From the NCBI GenBank assembly GCA_013694645.1, contig JACDBZ010000292.1, positions 1 through 11,073 of the forward strand: 11,073 bases of DNA, read 5' to 3'. The stretch is from Chloroflexota bacterium. GTDB taxonomy: Bacteria > Chloroflexota > Limnocylindria > QHBO01. The position numbers and the translations under genes are program-made. Below, piece by piece: positions 1 through 6,944 of the stretch (positions are counted from its first letter, which is position 1; each line of letters starts with the position of its first letter). The notes below the pieces were generated by a model that had not been told where the DNA came from, made no database searches, and worked only from the letters and a program-made list of their open reading frames with translations.

Positions 1-28
1 ATCCCCGAACGGAGGGCGGCCCAATCGG

Positions 29-814
29 TCAAAAGGTCGGTGGCGTGTTGATCCATAGCAGTCGGGTCTCCCCGCGGGCGTCGTTGCGCCAGCGATGCGG
101 CATGGTGGACGGAAAGCTCAGCGCATCTCCCGCATGGACGAGCTGGTAGGTCTCGTCGTCGCCGACCCACACGGTCACGGCTCCCGAGAGCAGGTAGAGG
201 AATTCTTCGCCGGCGTGCGCATAGGCGCCGTCGCTGGTGGCACCGGCGGCGAGCACGAAGAGCTGGGGCTCGAGCTGGGTCGCGCCACGCGCCAACTGCT
301 CGATCCGGACCGACCCGCCGCCGAGGCGCAGGACGAGCGCCTCTCCGGCCCGAACGAGTCGATCCGCCGACGCCGGCCCGGACGCCCCAAACAGTTCGAG
401 CATCGTCGTTCCGTAGGCGGCCGTGAGTCGCTGGATCGTGGCGACGCTGGCTCCGCTCACTCCGCGCTCGAGCGAGGAGAGGAACGAGACCGAGAGGCCG
501 GTGCGCCCGCTCGCATCGCGGAGGCTCAACCCATTGTTCTTTCGCAGGCGCCGGAAGACTCGACCGTCGAGTTTCGAATCGGCGTGGGCCCCGGGGTGTG
601 CTGGATCGCGGAGGGCTCGCCGAATGCCGGCAGCGTTGAGCTGGTCAACCTCGCGAAGGCGGCGGACTTCGCGCAGACGCTGGAGGTCCCCATCGCTATA
701 GAGCCGATACCGCCCATCTGTGCGGGCAGGGCGCACGAGCCCCTGCCGCTCCCACAGTCTCAGCGCGGAGGGGGAGACTCCCACGTGACGCGCCGCTTCC
801 CCGATCCGGTGCAT
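29..814 (-). CDS. MerR-XRE-cupin triple-domain transcriptional regulator (probable polyamine-responsive)
   Basis: 261-residue regulator made of three recognisable parts. Residues 1-68 are a MerR-type winged HTH (IGEAARHVGVSPSALRLWE, then the wing GRYRLYS and a DLQRLREVRRLRE helix). Residues about 84-140 are an XRE-type HTH (LSLRDASGRTGLSVSFLSSL, then ERG and a LELFG end). Residues about 155-261 are a cupin with motif 1 around AHAGEEFLYLLSG (His200, Glu204, Gly211) and motif 2 around PSTMPHRWRN (His240, Asn244). XRE plus cupin is the layout of PuuR, the putrescine-utilisation repressor; the added MerR head is not part of PuuR. The start was chosen because the ATG shares one base with the potC stop (TGATG) and a GGTGG lies 7 nt upstream; the same frame stays open further upstream but inside potC. 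It is the last gene of the transporter operon, so autoregulation is likely. The ligand is inferred, not shown. Confidence 0.88.
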   Translation of the reverse strand: MHRIGEAARHVGVSPSALRLWERQGLVRPARTDGRYRLYSDGDLQRLREVRRLREVDQLNAAGIRRALRDPAHPGAHADSKLDGRVFRRLRKNNGLSLRDASGRTGLSVSFLSSLERGVSGASVATIQRLTAAYGTTMLELFGASGPASADRLVRAGEALVLRLGGGSVRIEQLARGATQLEPQLFVLAAGATSDGAYAHAGEEFLYLLSGAVTVWVGDDETYQLVHAGDALSFPSTMPHRWRNDARGETRLLWINTPPTF

Positions 815-1683
815 CAGTGATCCACCGTCGTGGGGACGGCTGTCATCTCTCGGCGCTGGAGCACCACCCACAGGACGATGCCGACAAGGGCGATGAAGAA
901 GATGAGCGTTCCCATGACGTTGACCTGCGGTGGAACGCCGATCCGCGAGGCGCCGTAGACCCAGAGGGGGAACGTTACCGTCTGACCCGCGGTGAACTGC
1001 GTGATCACGAAATCGTCGATCGAGAGGGCGAACGCCAGAAGCGCCGCCGCGAGGATTCCGGGGAAGATGAGCGGGAAGGTGACCTTGCGGAACGTGGTCC
1101 ACTCGTCCGCGCCGAGATCCATGGCCGCTTCCTCGAGGGCGCGGTCGAAGCCCGCGATCCGAGCGCGGACGGTGACGACGACGAAGCTGATGTTGAACAT
1201 GATGTGGGCGATCGTGATGGTGGTGAGGTCGCGCCCGATCCCCGCCGACACGAACATCGCGAGCAGCGACGCGCCGAGCACGATCTCGGGCGTCGCGATC
1301 GGCAGGAAGATAAGCAGGTTCAGCGGGGTGCGGCCGCGGAACTCGTAGCGGGTGAGGGCCAGGCCGATTAGCGTCCCGAAAATGGTCGCGACCAGGGTCG
1401 AGATGATGCCGACGGTCAGGCTGTTGAGCAGCGACTGGTTGAGCGCCGGGTATCGGTTGAAAAGGTTCTGCCAGTGGTCGAGGGTGAAGCCCTGCCAGGT
1501 GAAGTTGAAGCGGCCCTCGATGTCGTTGAAGCCGAAGACGGCCATCACTACGATGGGGAGGAATAGGTAGATCACGACCAGTCCGGTATATGCCGGGAGG
1601 ACCGCGCGACCGATGCGCTGCATCAGCGGCCGAGGCCGTTCCGGGGCTGAGGCGCGCGAAACCGTGCCGGCTGTGGCTGCCAT
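814..1683 (-). CDS. potC: Polyamine ABC transporter permease PotC
   Basis: 289-residue inner-membrane permease of the binding-protein-dependent (BPD_transp_1, PotC/PotI) family; it pairs with PotB to form the translocation channel of the importer. About six membrane segments are visible, roughly at residues 28-50, 88-110, 122-144, 153-173, 207-225 and 258-277. The cytoplasmic EAA loop that docks on the ATPase is well preserved at 184-205 (EEAAMDLGADEWTTFRKVTF), including the conserved Gly191. SIDDFVITQF after the EAA loop is typical of PotC. The start overlaps the potB stop by one base (TGATG) and has AGGAG at 1695-1699, 11 nt upstream; an internal Met21 would remove a polar N-terminal extension of 20 residues but lacks such support. 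Length is slightly above the usual 260-280 because of that tail. Confidence 0.9.
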   Translation of the reverse strand: MAATAGTVSRASAPERPRPLMQRIGRAVLPAYTGLVVIYLFLPIVVMAVFGFNDIEGRFNFTWQGFTLDHWQNLFNRYPALNQSLLNSLTVGIISTLVATIFGTLIGLALTRYEFRGRTPLNLLIFLPIATPEIVLGASLLAMFVSAGIGRDLTTITIAHIMFNISFVVVTVRARIAGFDRALEEAAMDLGADEWTTFRKVTFPLIFPGILAAALLAFALSIDDFVITQFTAGQTVTFPLWVYGASRIGVPPQVNVMGTLIFFIALVGIVLWVVLQRREMTAVPTTVDH

Positions 1684-2543
1684 CAGACAGTCAGCTCCTG
1701 GCCGCGCAGGAATCGCCGGTAGACCACGACGCTCACTAGGATGCCGAGCATGAGGATGAGGCTGAGCGCCGACGCCTGGGGATAGTCATTGTTCACGAGG
1801 TACAAGCGCTGGATCACGTTGCCGATCATCGTCTCATTCCGGCTCCCGAGCAGCTCGGCGTTGAGGTAGTCACCGACGGCCGGAATGAAGGACAGCAGGC
1901 TTGCCGCGAACACTCCGGAGATCGACAACGGCAGCGTGACCCGCAGGAAGGCCTGGAAGCGGGAGGCGTACAGGTCGTTCGCCGCTTCGATGAGGCGCGG
2001 GTCGATCCGCTCCAGGGCCACGTACAGCGGCAGGACCACGAACGGCAGGAAGTTGTACGTGATCCCGCTGATCACGGCCACCGGGGTGGCGAGCAACCTG
2101 AAGCTGTCCTCGACGATGCCGAGATCCTTCAGCGTACCGAGAACGAACCCCTGGTCGGCCAGGATGAACTTCCAACTGATCGTCCGAATGATGAAGCTCG
2201 TGAAGAACGGCATGATCACGAACAGCAGCAGGATGTTCTTATAACGCCCGCCCCGGAAGGCGATCGTGTAGGCCATCGGGTAGCCGATGAGCATCGTGAG
2301 CACCGTCACGATCAACCCGAACTGCAGCGATCGCACGAGCTGGGTGTCCCAGGTCTGGATCGCCTCGACGAAGATCCCGAAGTTGAAGGTGAGGCGGTAG
2401 CCGGTGCCGAGCGAGCCTTCCTGGAGCGCGACCGAGGCCGTCGTGATCAGCGGGACCACGAAGAACAGGGTCAGCCACAGCCCACCCGGTACCAGGAAGA
2501 GGTACGGGATGATGCCGCGGTGGCGGCGCAACCAGCCAGGCAT
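1683..2543 (-). CDS. potB: Polyamine ABC transporter permease PotB
   Basis: 286-residue permease of the PotB/PotH branch. It begins with a short basic tail (WLRRHRG) and a first membrane segment at about 11-33, followed by further hydrophobic segments near 70-95, 103-122, 150-175, 205-225 and 257-275. The EAA loop is at 185-207 (IEAANDLYASRFQAFLRVTL); the usual Gly after DL is Tyr here, a variant within the loop, while the Ala-Ser and Pro positions are kept. Segments such as MPFFTSFIIRTISWKFIL and the PAVGDYLNAELLG stretch are characteristic of the PotB group. ATG at 2543 is the only sensible start: an in-frame TGA lies 24 nt upstream with no alternative start between. The gap to potD is 33 nt and no strong Shine-Dalgarno is visible in it. 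The stop overlaps the potC start. Confidence 0.9.
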   Translation of the reverse strand: MPGWLRRHRGIIPYLFLVPGGLWLTLFFVVPLITTASVALQEGSLGTGYRLTFNFGIFVEAIQTWDTQLVRSLQFGLIVTVLTMLIGYPMAYTIAFRGGRYKNILLLFVIMPFFTSFIIRTISWKFILADQGFVLGTLKDLGIVEDSFRLLATPVAVISGITYNFLPFVVLPLYVALERIDPRLIEAANDLYASRFQAFLRVTLPLSISGVFAASLLSFIPAVGDYLNAELLGSRNETMIGNVIQRLYLVNNDYPQASALSLILMLGILVSVVVYRRFLRGQELTV

Positions 2544-2576
2544 CGCTCGGCCCGAGGTCGTGCGGTCAGGCGCTGG

Positions 2577-3848
2577 CTATCCCTGCACCACCTCGCCGAA
2601 TAGCTCGTTCCACTCGCGCTCCTCGTCCTCGTCGAGAACCTTGTAGCTGTACAGGCGCTCGAGCATCTCGTCGGTGGGGAAGACGAGCGGCGACTCGGCG
2701 ACGGTGCGCAGGTACTCCGCGTCTTCCTCGTCCTCCGCCTCTTCCGCATGCTGGAGGATGACGTCCTTAGCCCCCGGCACGGCCGTGATGTAGTTCACGT
2801 ACTCGGCGATCTGCGCGGCGTTCTCGGGGTCGTAGACGTAGTCCATCATCGCCAGCGCCGCGTTGGGATGCGCCGCGCCCTTGGGAATGGCCATATTGTC
2901 GGTCCACAGGATGGCGCCCTCCTCGGGCACCACGAACTGGAGGTCCGGGTTGTCGAACTGCAGCTGGAACACGTCGCCGGACCATGCCATGGTGATCGCG
3001 AGGCTGCCGTCGGCGAGGGCCTGCGCGTATTCGTTGCCGTAGTAGTCGCGGACGCATGGCGCCTGATCGAGCAGGACCTGCTGCGCGGCCTCGGCGTCCT
3101 CGATCGTGGCCTCGGTAGGGGTGACGCCGTTGTAGAGCATCGCGAAGCTCATGCTGTCGCGCATCTCGACGAACATGCCGATTTGGCCGCAGTACTTCTC
3201 GATGAGCTCCGGGTCGAGCAGCTGGGCCATCGAGGTGATCTCCTCGTCGACCAGCTCGGGGTTGTAGGCGATGCCGGTGATCCCGGACTGCCAGGGCACG
3301 CTGTACCGGTTCTCCGGGTCGTAGGAGCGTTCGAGGTAGGTCGGATCGGCGTTGGCGACGAAGTTCGGAACGTCCCGCTCGACGTCGATCTCCTCAAGAT
3401 AGCCGAGCCTCGCCATGTTGCCGATCATCCAGTCGGTCATGACGATGATGTCGTATCCGGTGTCCTCGCCGCCGGCCAGCGCAGGCTGGACCGTCCCGAA
3501 GAAGGACTGGTTGTCCTCGATGTTCTCGGTGTAGGTGACGTCGGTCGCGGTCTCTTCCTCAAACGCCTGGAGCGTCGGCGACTCACCGGTCTCCTCGTCT
3601 TGGTCGATGTAGAGCGGCCAGTTCGCGAAGATCAGCTCGCCCTCAGGTTCGCCGCCGCCGACGGCAGCTCCACCGGGCGCGGCGCTCGTGCTGGGTGCGG
3701 CAGACGTACTGGCGCCGGGGCTGTCGTCCGGCGCCGTGCTCGCGTCCGTACCATCCCCTGGCGAGTCCTGTGGCGAGATGCCGCAGGATGCCAGCACCAG
3801 GATGAGGATGACCCCGAGGATTGGGAAAGCCTTGCGTTGTCGATTCAT
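2577..3848 (-). CDS. potD: Polyamine ABC transporter substrate-binding lipoprotein PotD
   Basis: 423-residue extracytoplasmic binding protein, predicted to be anchored outside the membrane by a lipid. The N-terminus has basic residues (NRQRK), a hydrophobic stretch (7-20) and the lipobox LASC with Cys22. Residues about 26-70 are a Ser/Thr/Ala/Pro/Gly-rich, Asp-spotted linker, and the PotD fold follows from ELIFANWPLYIDQ (71-83). Family landmarks are YDIIVMTDWMIGNM (132-145), YSVPWQSGITGIAYN (182-196), ITMAWSGD (285-292) and ILWTDNMAIP (313-322), whose Asp317 matches the amine-binding Asp of E. coli PotD and Trp289 its pocket Trp. The C-terminus is strongly acidic (368-377, 406-410). The start at 3848 overlaps the potA stop as ATGA; an upstream Met in the same frame would lie inside potA and lacks a signal sequence. 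Polyamine is the likely cargo; other amines cannot be excluded. Confidence 0.9.
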   Translation of the reverse strand: MNRQRKAFPILGVILILVLASCGISPQDSPGDGTDASTAPDDSPGASTSAAPSTSAAPGGAAVGGGEPEGELIFANWPLYIDQDEETGESPTLQAFEEETATDVTYTENIEDNQSFFGTVQPALAGGEDTGYDIIVMTDWMIGNMARLGYLEEIDVERDVPNFVANADPTYLERSYDPENRYSVPWQSGITGIAYNPELVDEEITSMAQLLDPELIEKYCGQIGMFVEMRDSMSFAMLYNGVTPTEATIEDAEAAQQVLLDQAPCVRDYYGNEYAQALADGSLAITMAWSGDVFQLQFDNPDLQFVVPEEGAILWTDNMAIPKGAAHPNAALAMMDYVYDPENAAQIAEYVNYITAVPGAKDVILQHAEEAEDEEDAEYLRTVAESPLVFPTDEMLERLYSYKVLDEDEEREWNELFGEVVQG

Positions 3849-5002
3849 GACGGTACCTGTCCCTCTTCGTATTGTGGGGTTGCGTCGACATCTCGATCTG
3901 TCCGGGCGATCACGAACGTGTGCTGAGGCCTCCATGTGAGCTGGACGGTCTGACCATCGGCGAGGGCCTCGCTCGCGCCGCTGGTCTCCAGGTTCTGTGC
4001 GTAGACGGTGAGCTTGTGACCGTCGGCGGTCTGAACGATGTACTGCGTGCTGACGCCGATGTAGCTCGCGTCCAGCACCGTGCCCTCGAGCGCGTTGGTG
4101 TCCTCGACAGACCGGGGTGCTTCCGTGTGGCTCGAGGTGACCCGAAGCTTCTCCGGTCGGACCCCTACCCTGACGTGCGTGTCGCCGTTGCTCGCCGCGG
4201 CCGGAGCCCGAACCAACGTTCCGTCGCCGAGCTGGACGTCGACGAGCTCGCCGTGGCGCCCGACGACCTCGCCGTCGAGCAGGTTGCTGACGCCGAGGAA
4301 GCCAGCCACGAACGAGCTGGCAGGCCGCTCGTAGAGCTCCTCGGGCCGGCCCAATTGCTCGATCCTGCCCTCCCGCATGACGGCGATCCGATCGGACATC
4401 GTCATTGCCTCTTCCTGGTCGTGCGTGACGAAGATGAAGGTGATGCCGATCTCGCTCTGGATGCGTTTGAGCTCCACCTGCATCTGCTTGCGCAGCTTCA
4501 GATCGAGTGCGCCGAGCGGCTCGTCCAAAAGCAGCACCTGCGGGCTGTTGATGAGCGCGCGCGCGAGCGCCACGCGTTGCTGCTGCCCGCCTGAAAGCTG
4601 ATTTGGGCGTCGCTTCTCATAACCCGGCAAGTCGACGAGCTTGAGCATGAACTTCACCTGCGCGCGGACCTCGCCCTCCGGCACGCGGCGCCTCCGCAGC
4701 CCGAAGGCGATGTTCTCGTAGACGTCGAGATGCGGGAAGAGCGCGTAGTTCTGGAAGACGGTGTTGACGTTCCGCTTGAACGGCGGCAGCTCCGTGACAT
4801 CGGCGCCGCCCAGGTAGACCGTCCCGGCCGTCACCTCCTCGAACCCGCCGATCATGCGCAGCGTCGTCGTCTTGCCGCAGCCGGATGGCCCGAGCAGTGC
4901 GAAAAACTCTCCACGCTCCATGGTCAGCGACAGGTCATCGACGGCGGTGAAATCACCGAACCGCTTCGTGACTCGGTCGAGCCGAACGTCAGCCTCGGGC
5001 AC
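3845..5002 (-). CDS. potA: Polyamine ABC transporter ATP-binding protein PotA
   Basis: 385-residue ATPase that drives the importer and sits on the cytoplasmic face of PotB/PotC. Every nucleotide-binding motif is present: Walker A GPSGCGKTT (38-46), Q-loop Gln84 (TVFQNYALFPH), signature LSGGQQQR (136-143), Walker B LLLDEP (157-162), D-loop GALD and switch His194 (FVTHDQEEAM). Residues from about 240 on form the C-terminal TOBE/OB regulatory region (VGVRPEKLRV at 279-288), as in PotA/MalK-type proteins, so the length is normal. The start is a GTG; an in-frame TGA lies 24 nt upstream with no other start codon between, which fixes it. Only a weak GAG sits 9 nt upstream of the GTG. It is the first gene of the operon, directly behind the promoter at 5046-5076, and its stop overlaps the potD start. 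Confidence 0.93.
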   Translation of the reverse strand: MPEADVRLDRVTKRFGDFTAVDDLSLTMERGEFFALLGPSGCGKTTTLRMIGGFEEVTAGTVYLGGADVTELPPFKRNVNTVFQNYALFPHLDVYENIAFGLRRRRVPEGEVRAQVKFMLKLVDLPGYEKRRPNQLSGGQQQRVALARALINSPQVLLLDEPLGALDLKLRKQMQVELKRIQSEIGITFIFVTHDQEEAMTMSDRIAVMREGRIEQLGRPEELYERPASSFVAGFLGVSNLLDGEVVGRHGELVDVQLGDGTLVRAPAAASNGDTHVRVGVRPEKLRVTSSHTEAPRSVEDTNALEGTVLDASYIGVSTQYIVQTADGHKLTVYAQNLETSGASEALADGQTVQLTWRPQHTFVIARTDRDVDATPQYEEGQVPS

Positions 5003-5045
5003 GCTTGAGCACTCGCAAACCTTGTCTCATTGCAGTAAGGAGCGG

Positions 5046-5076
5046 AGTATAGATTTCGCCGATCCTAGCCTGTCAA
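5046..5076 (-). promoter_or_regulatory. Promoter of the pot operon, TTGACA-19 bp-TATACT
   Basis: Read on the minus strand, 5076-5071 is a perfect -35 box (TTGACA) and 5051-5046 a 5/6 -10 box (TATACT), separated by 19 bp. Transcription would start near 5039, giving a leader of about 37 nt before the potA GTG. A spacer of 19 bp is poor for unaided sigma-70-type polymerase but is the hallmark of promoters activated by MerR-family proteins, and the operon's last gene encodes a MerR domain. Only a weak dyad (TAG-N12-CTA) is visible around the spacer. An alternative -10 (TCTATA) at 17 bp is a poorer match. Confidence 0.65.
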
Positions 5077-5333
5077 GAAGCCAAGCAAGGGCCGCGACTC
5101 GCGAAATGTGCTAGAGCTGGATCATTGCCCGGCCGGTGCGCGTGGATCCGGCACGGTTTGAGCGTGGAACCCGTCTCGACCGGCCCATTGCTCCGGGTAA
5201 TGTCCCCGCCAGAGAGCACCGCGAGTCAGTGGGCGCGCGGACCGGGTCGACGTCCCCAGAACGTTGCAACTCCGCGGGACCTTCGCGCGTCATAGGGGCA
5301 CTTACCTCAACGACTGGGGGGTACCCGAGACCG
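5077..5333. other. Intergenic stretch between the pot promoter and the small basic ORF
   Basis: The gene-free gap between potA and the small ORF spans 5003-5333 (331 nt); apart from the pot promoter I see no convincing gene in it. An open frame with a GTG at 5136 runs in phase into the small ORF but has no ribosome site and no recognisable protein character. A plus-strand promoter for the small ORF is not obvious; TTGCAA near 5265 has no good -10 partner. The part from about 5230 to 5290 has complementary CGCGCG arms that could fold, but no known riboswitch or small RNA is recognised. Confidence 0.4.
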
Positions 5334-5465
5334 ATGGCCAAGCTCAATCATCAGAAGCGGCATCGACCCCGTCCCGTCACGGCGCGCCGGCGGCGCGTCA
5401 ACCTTCAGCGGGCCGATGAACAGCGCAGCCGGCGCGAAGTGGAGCGCTGGCGCCGCAGCAGCTGA
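5334..5465 (+). CDS. Small, strongly basic hypothetical protein (43 aa)
   Basis: Short ORF starting MAKLNHQKRHRP and ending WRRSS. Of 43 residues 16 are Arg or Lys; the first 27 residues contain no acidic residue, and the last 20 (ADEQRSRREVERWRRSS region) could form a charged helix. This composition suggests binding to RNA, DNA or the ribosome, but I do not recognise a family. The ATG at 5334 was chosen over a GTG at 5136 in the same frame because the upstream part looks like random translation. A G-run at 5316-5321 lies 12 nt before the ATG, a poor ribosome site. A perfect hairpin 20 nt after the stop looks like a terminator and supports a real transcription unit. It is divergent from the pot operon and lies upstream of the acyl-CoA dehydrogenase. 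Confidence 0.5.
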   Translation: MAKLNHQKRHRPRPVTARRRRVNLQRADEQRSRREVERWRRSS

Positions 5466-5485
5466 TCCTTCCCATCCATCCCGTG

Positions 5486-5515
5486 ACGACCCGACCGAAT
5501 CATTGGTCGGGTCGT
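5486..5515 (+). terminator. Perfect 11-bp-arm hairpin between the small ORF and the acyl-CoA dehydrogenase
   Basis: ACGACCCGACC at 5486-5496 and GGTCGGGTCGT at 5505-5515 are perfectly complementary around an 8-nt loop (GAATCATT). It lies 20 nt after the small ORF and 61 nt before the acyl-CoA dehydrogenase start. The GC-rich stem fits a terminator, but the following bases (TCGCTTGT) contain only a few T residues, so termination may be weak. The same symmetry could instead be an operator for the downstream gene. Confidence 0.55.
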
Positions 5516-5576
5516 TCGCTTGTACACTCGGGCCAGGCCTCGAGCCCACCCGAAATTGCAACGGAGCGCCTGCTCG

Positions 5577-6728
5577 ATGGATTTCGCCCTCTCCCCGCAG
5601 CACGAGGAGATTCGCCGCACCGTGCGCGACTTCGCCGAGAGGCGGATCGCCCCGGTCGCCGACGAGCTGGAGCGCAAGGGCCAGTTCCCGATGGAGATCA
5701 TCCGCGAGGCGGCGTCGCTCGGCCTCCTGGGCGTTCCGTATCCAGAGGAGATCGGCGGCACCGGTTTGGACAGCCTCGCCTATGCCATCACGGTCGAGGA
5801 GCTCAGCCGCGTCTCCGGCAGCGTCGGCATCATCGTCAGCGCCCACACCAGCCTGGGATGCAACCCGATCTGGCTGGCCGGCACGGACGAGCAGAAGGAG
5901 CGCTACCTGCGACCGATGGCCTCCGGCGAGGTGATCGGAGCCTACGGGCTCACCGAGCCCGGGGCCGGCAGCGATTCGCGTGGCACGCAGACACGTGCCC
6001 GACGCGATGGCGACGACTGGGTCCTCAACGGCGGCAAGCGCTTCATCACCAATGCGGGGGTGGCAGGCACCTACATCGTGACGGCGGTCACCGACCGCGA
6101 AGAGGGCTCGGGCAAGATCAGCGCGTTCATCCTCGAGGCCGATACTCCCGGCTTCAGCATCGGCCGCATGGAGGAGAAGATGGGCCTCCACGCCAGCAAC
6201 ACCGGCGAGCTCATCTTCACCGACTGCCGGGTACCGGCGTCCAACCTGCTCGGGGCCGAGGGCGAGGGCGACAAGCTCTTCCTCAAGACGCTCGATGGCG
6301 GTCGGATCGGGATCGGCGCCATGGCGCTCGGGCTGGCACAGGCGGCCTACGAGGCTGCATCGGCATATGTGAAGGAGCGAAAGCAGTTCGGGCGCGCCAT
6401 CGGCTCATTCCAGGGGGTCGCCTTCAAAATCGCGGACATGGCCACCGAGATCGACGCCGCCCGCCTGATGGTCTACCGCGCCGCATGGTTGAAGGACCGC
6501 CACAAGCCGTACTCGACCGAGTCGGCGATGGCCAAGCTGTTCGCCTCGGAGGTCGCCTTCCGCGCCACGAATGCCGCCGTCCAGGTGCATGGCGGCTACG
6601 GTTACATCACCGAGTACAAGGTGGAGCGCTACCTGCGCGACGCCAAGCTGACCGAGATCGGGGAGGGCACCAGCGAGATCCAGCGCATGGTGATCGCCCG
6701 CAACCTGCTCGGCCTGCGCGCGATGTAG
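5577..6728 (+). CDS. Acyl-CoA dehydrogenase (short/branched-chain type)
   Basis: 383-residue FAD-dependent dehydrogenase that introduces the alpha,beta double bond into acyl-CoA and passes electrons to ETF. The usual order is seen: an N-terminal helical domain (SPQHEEIRRTVRDFAE), the beta-barrel with signature 1 GAYGLTEPGAGSD (121-133) and the FITNA motif (156-160), then the C-terminal helical domain with RKQFGRAIGSFQ (268-279), QVHGGYGY (336-343) and the end motif EGTSEIQR (363-370). Glu363 occupies the catalytic-base position of MCAD/SCAD-type enzymes. DGGRIGIGAMALG (240-252) and the overall length fit the butyryl-/short-chain group; exact chain length or branching cannot be read here. The ATG at 5577 matches the family N-terminus and has GGAG 10 nt upstream; an ATG at 5520 would add 19 atypical residues. 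A TACACT at 5523-5528 is a possible -10 box without a clear -35. Confidence 0.93.
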   Translation: MDFALSPQHEEIRRTVRDFAERRIAPVADELERKGQFPMEIIREAASLGLLGVPYPEEIGGTGLDSLAYAITVEELSRVSGSVGIIVSAHTSLGCNPIWLAGTDEQKERYLRPMASGEVIGAYGLTEPGAGSDSRGTQTRARRDGDDWVLNGGKRFITNAGVAGTYIVTAVTDREEGSGKISAFILEADTPGFSIGRMEEKMGLHASNTGELIFTDCRVPASNLLGAEGEGDKLFLKTLDGGRIGIGAMALGLAQAAYEAASAYVKERKQFGRAIGSFQGVAFKIADMATEIDAARLMVYRAAWLKDRHKPYSTESAMAKLFASEVAFRATNAAVQVHGGYGYITEYKVERYLRDAKLTEIGEGTSEIQRMVIARNLLGLRAM

Positions 6729-6757
6729 GCAATGGCGGCAGGGATGCTCCGCCGAGG

Positions 6758-6886
6758 TGCCACCCAGAGTGGCCTTGTGACCGGTGGACCCGAGGATCGG
6801 GGCGTTCGGCGGACGGATGGCCAACCGGTGTGGCCAGGCGGCGGGCGACCGCCCACTCGGTCGTCGTAGGGCCACTCAGGGTGGCA
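6758..6886. repeat. Inverted repeat and small palindromes in the convergent intergenic region
   Basis: The arm TGCCACCCAGAGTGGCC (6758-6774) is repeated in inverted orientation at 6870-6886 with one mismatch in 17. Each arm is itself an imperfect palindrome (GCCAC...GTGGC, 5-bp stem and 5-nt loop). A related hairpin, GGCCA-ACCGGTG-TGGCC, lies between them at 6819-6835, and a GGCGG/CCGCC hairpin at 6734-6753 follows the acyl-CoA dehydrogenase stop. None has a T-run. The whole gap (6729-6944) separates two convergent genes, so bidirectional transcription termination is the simplest role. Confidence 0.55.
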
Positions 6887-6944
6887 TCGGTGCGGGCGGT
6901 CGGTCACGCGACCCTGCGAGTTCCGGGATCGCCGCCCCAGCGGC

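Noticed and set aside
29..1102. Longer frame giving the regulator a 96-residue N-terminal extension
   Set aside because: The extension runs antiphase through potC and is Arg/His/Pro-rich; the MerR domain begins exactly at the ATG at 814 that overlaps the potC stop.
2748..3926. Long plus-strand open frame (392 codons)
   Set aside because: It is antisense to potD, whose lipobox and family motifs are clear; the plus-strand product is a Val/Leu/Asp/His-rich mirror typical of GC-rich DNA.
5211..5226. AGAGAGCACCGCGAG, a partial match to the T-box antiterminator core (GGTGGNACCGCG)
   Set aside because: The preceding GGTGG half is missing, there is no specifier stem, and the nearest downstream gene is not an aminoacyl-tRNA or amino-acid gene.
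5136..5333. GTG-initiated N-terminal extension of the small basic ORF
   Set aside because: No ribosome site, no family resemblance, and composition unlike the compact basic core; the ATG at 5334 is simpler.
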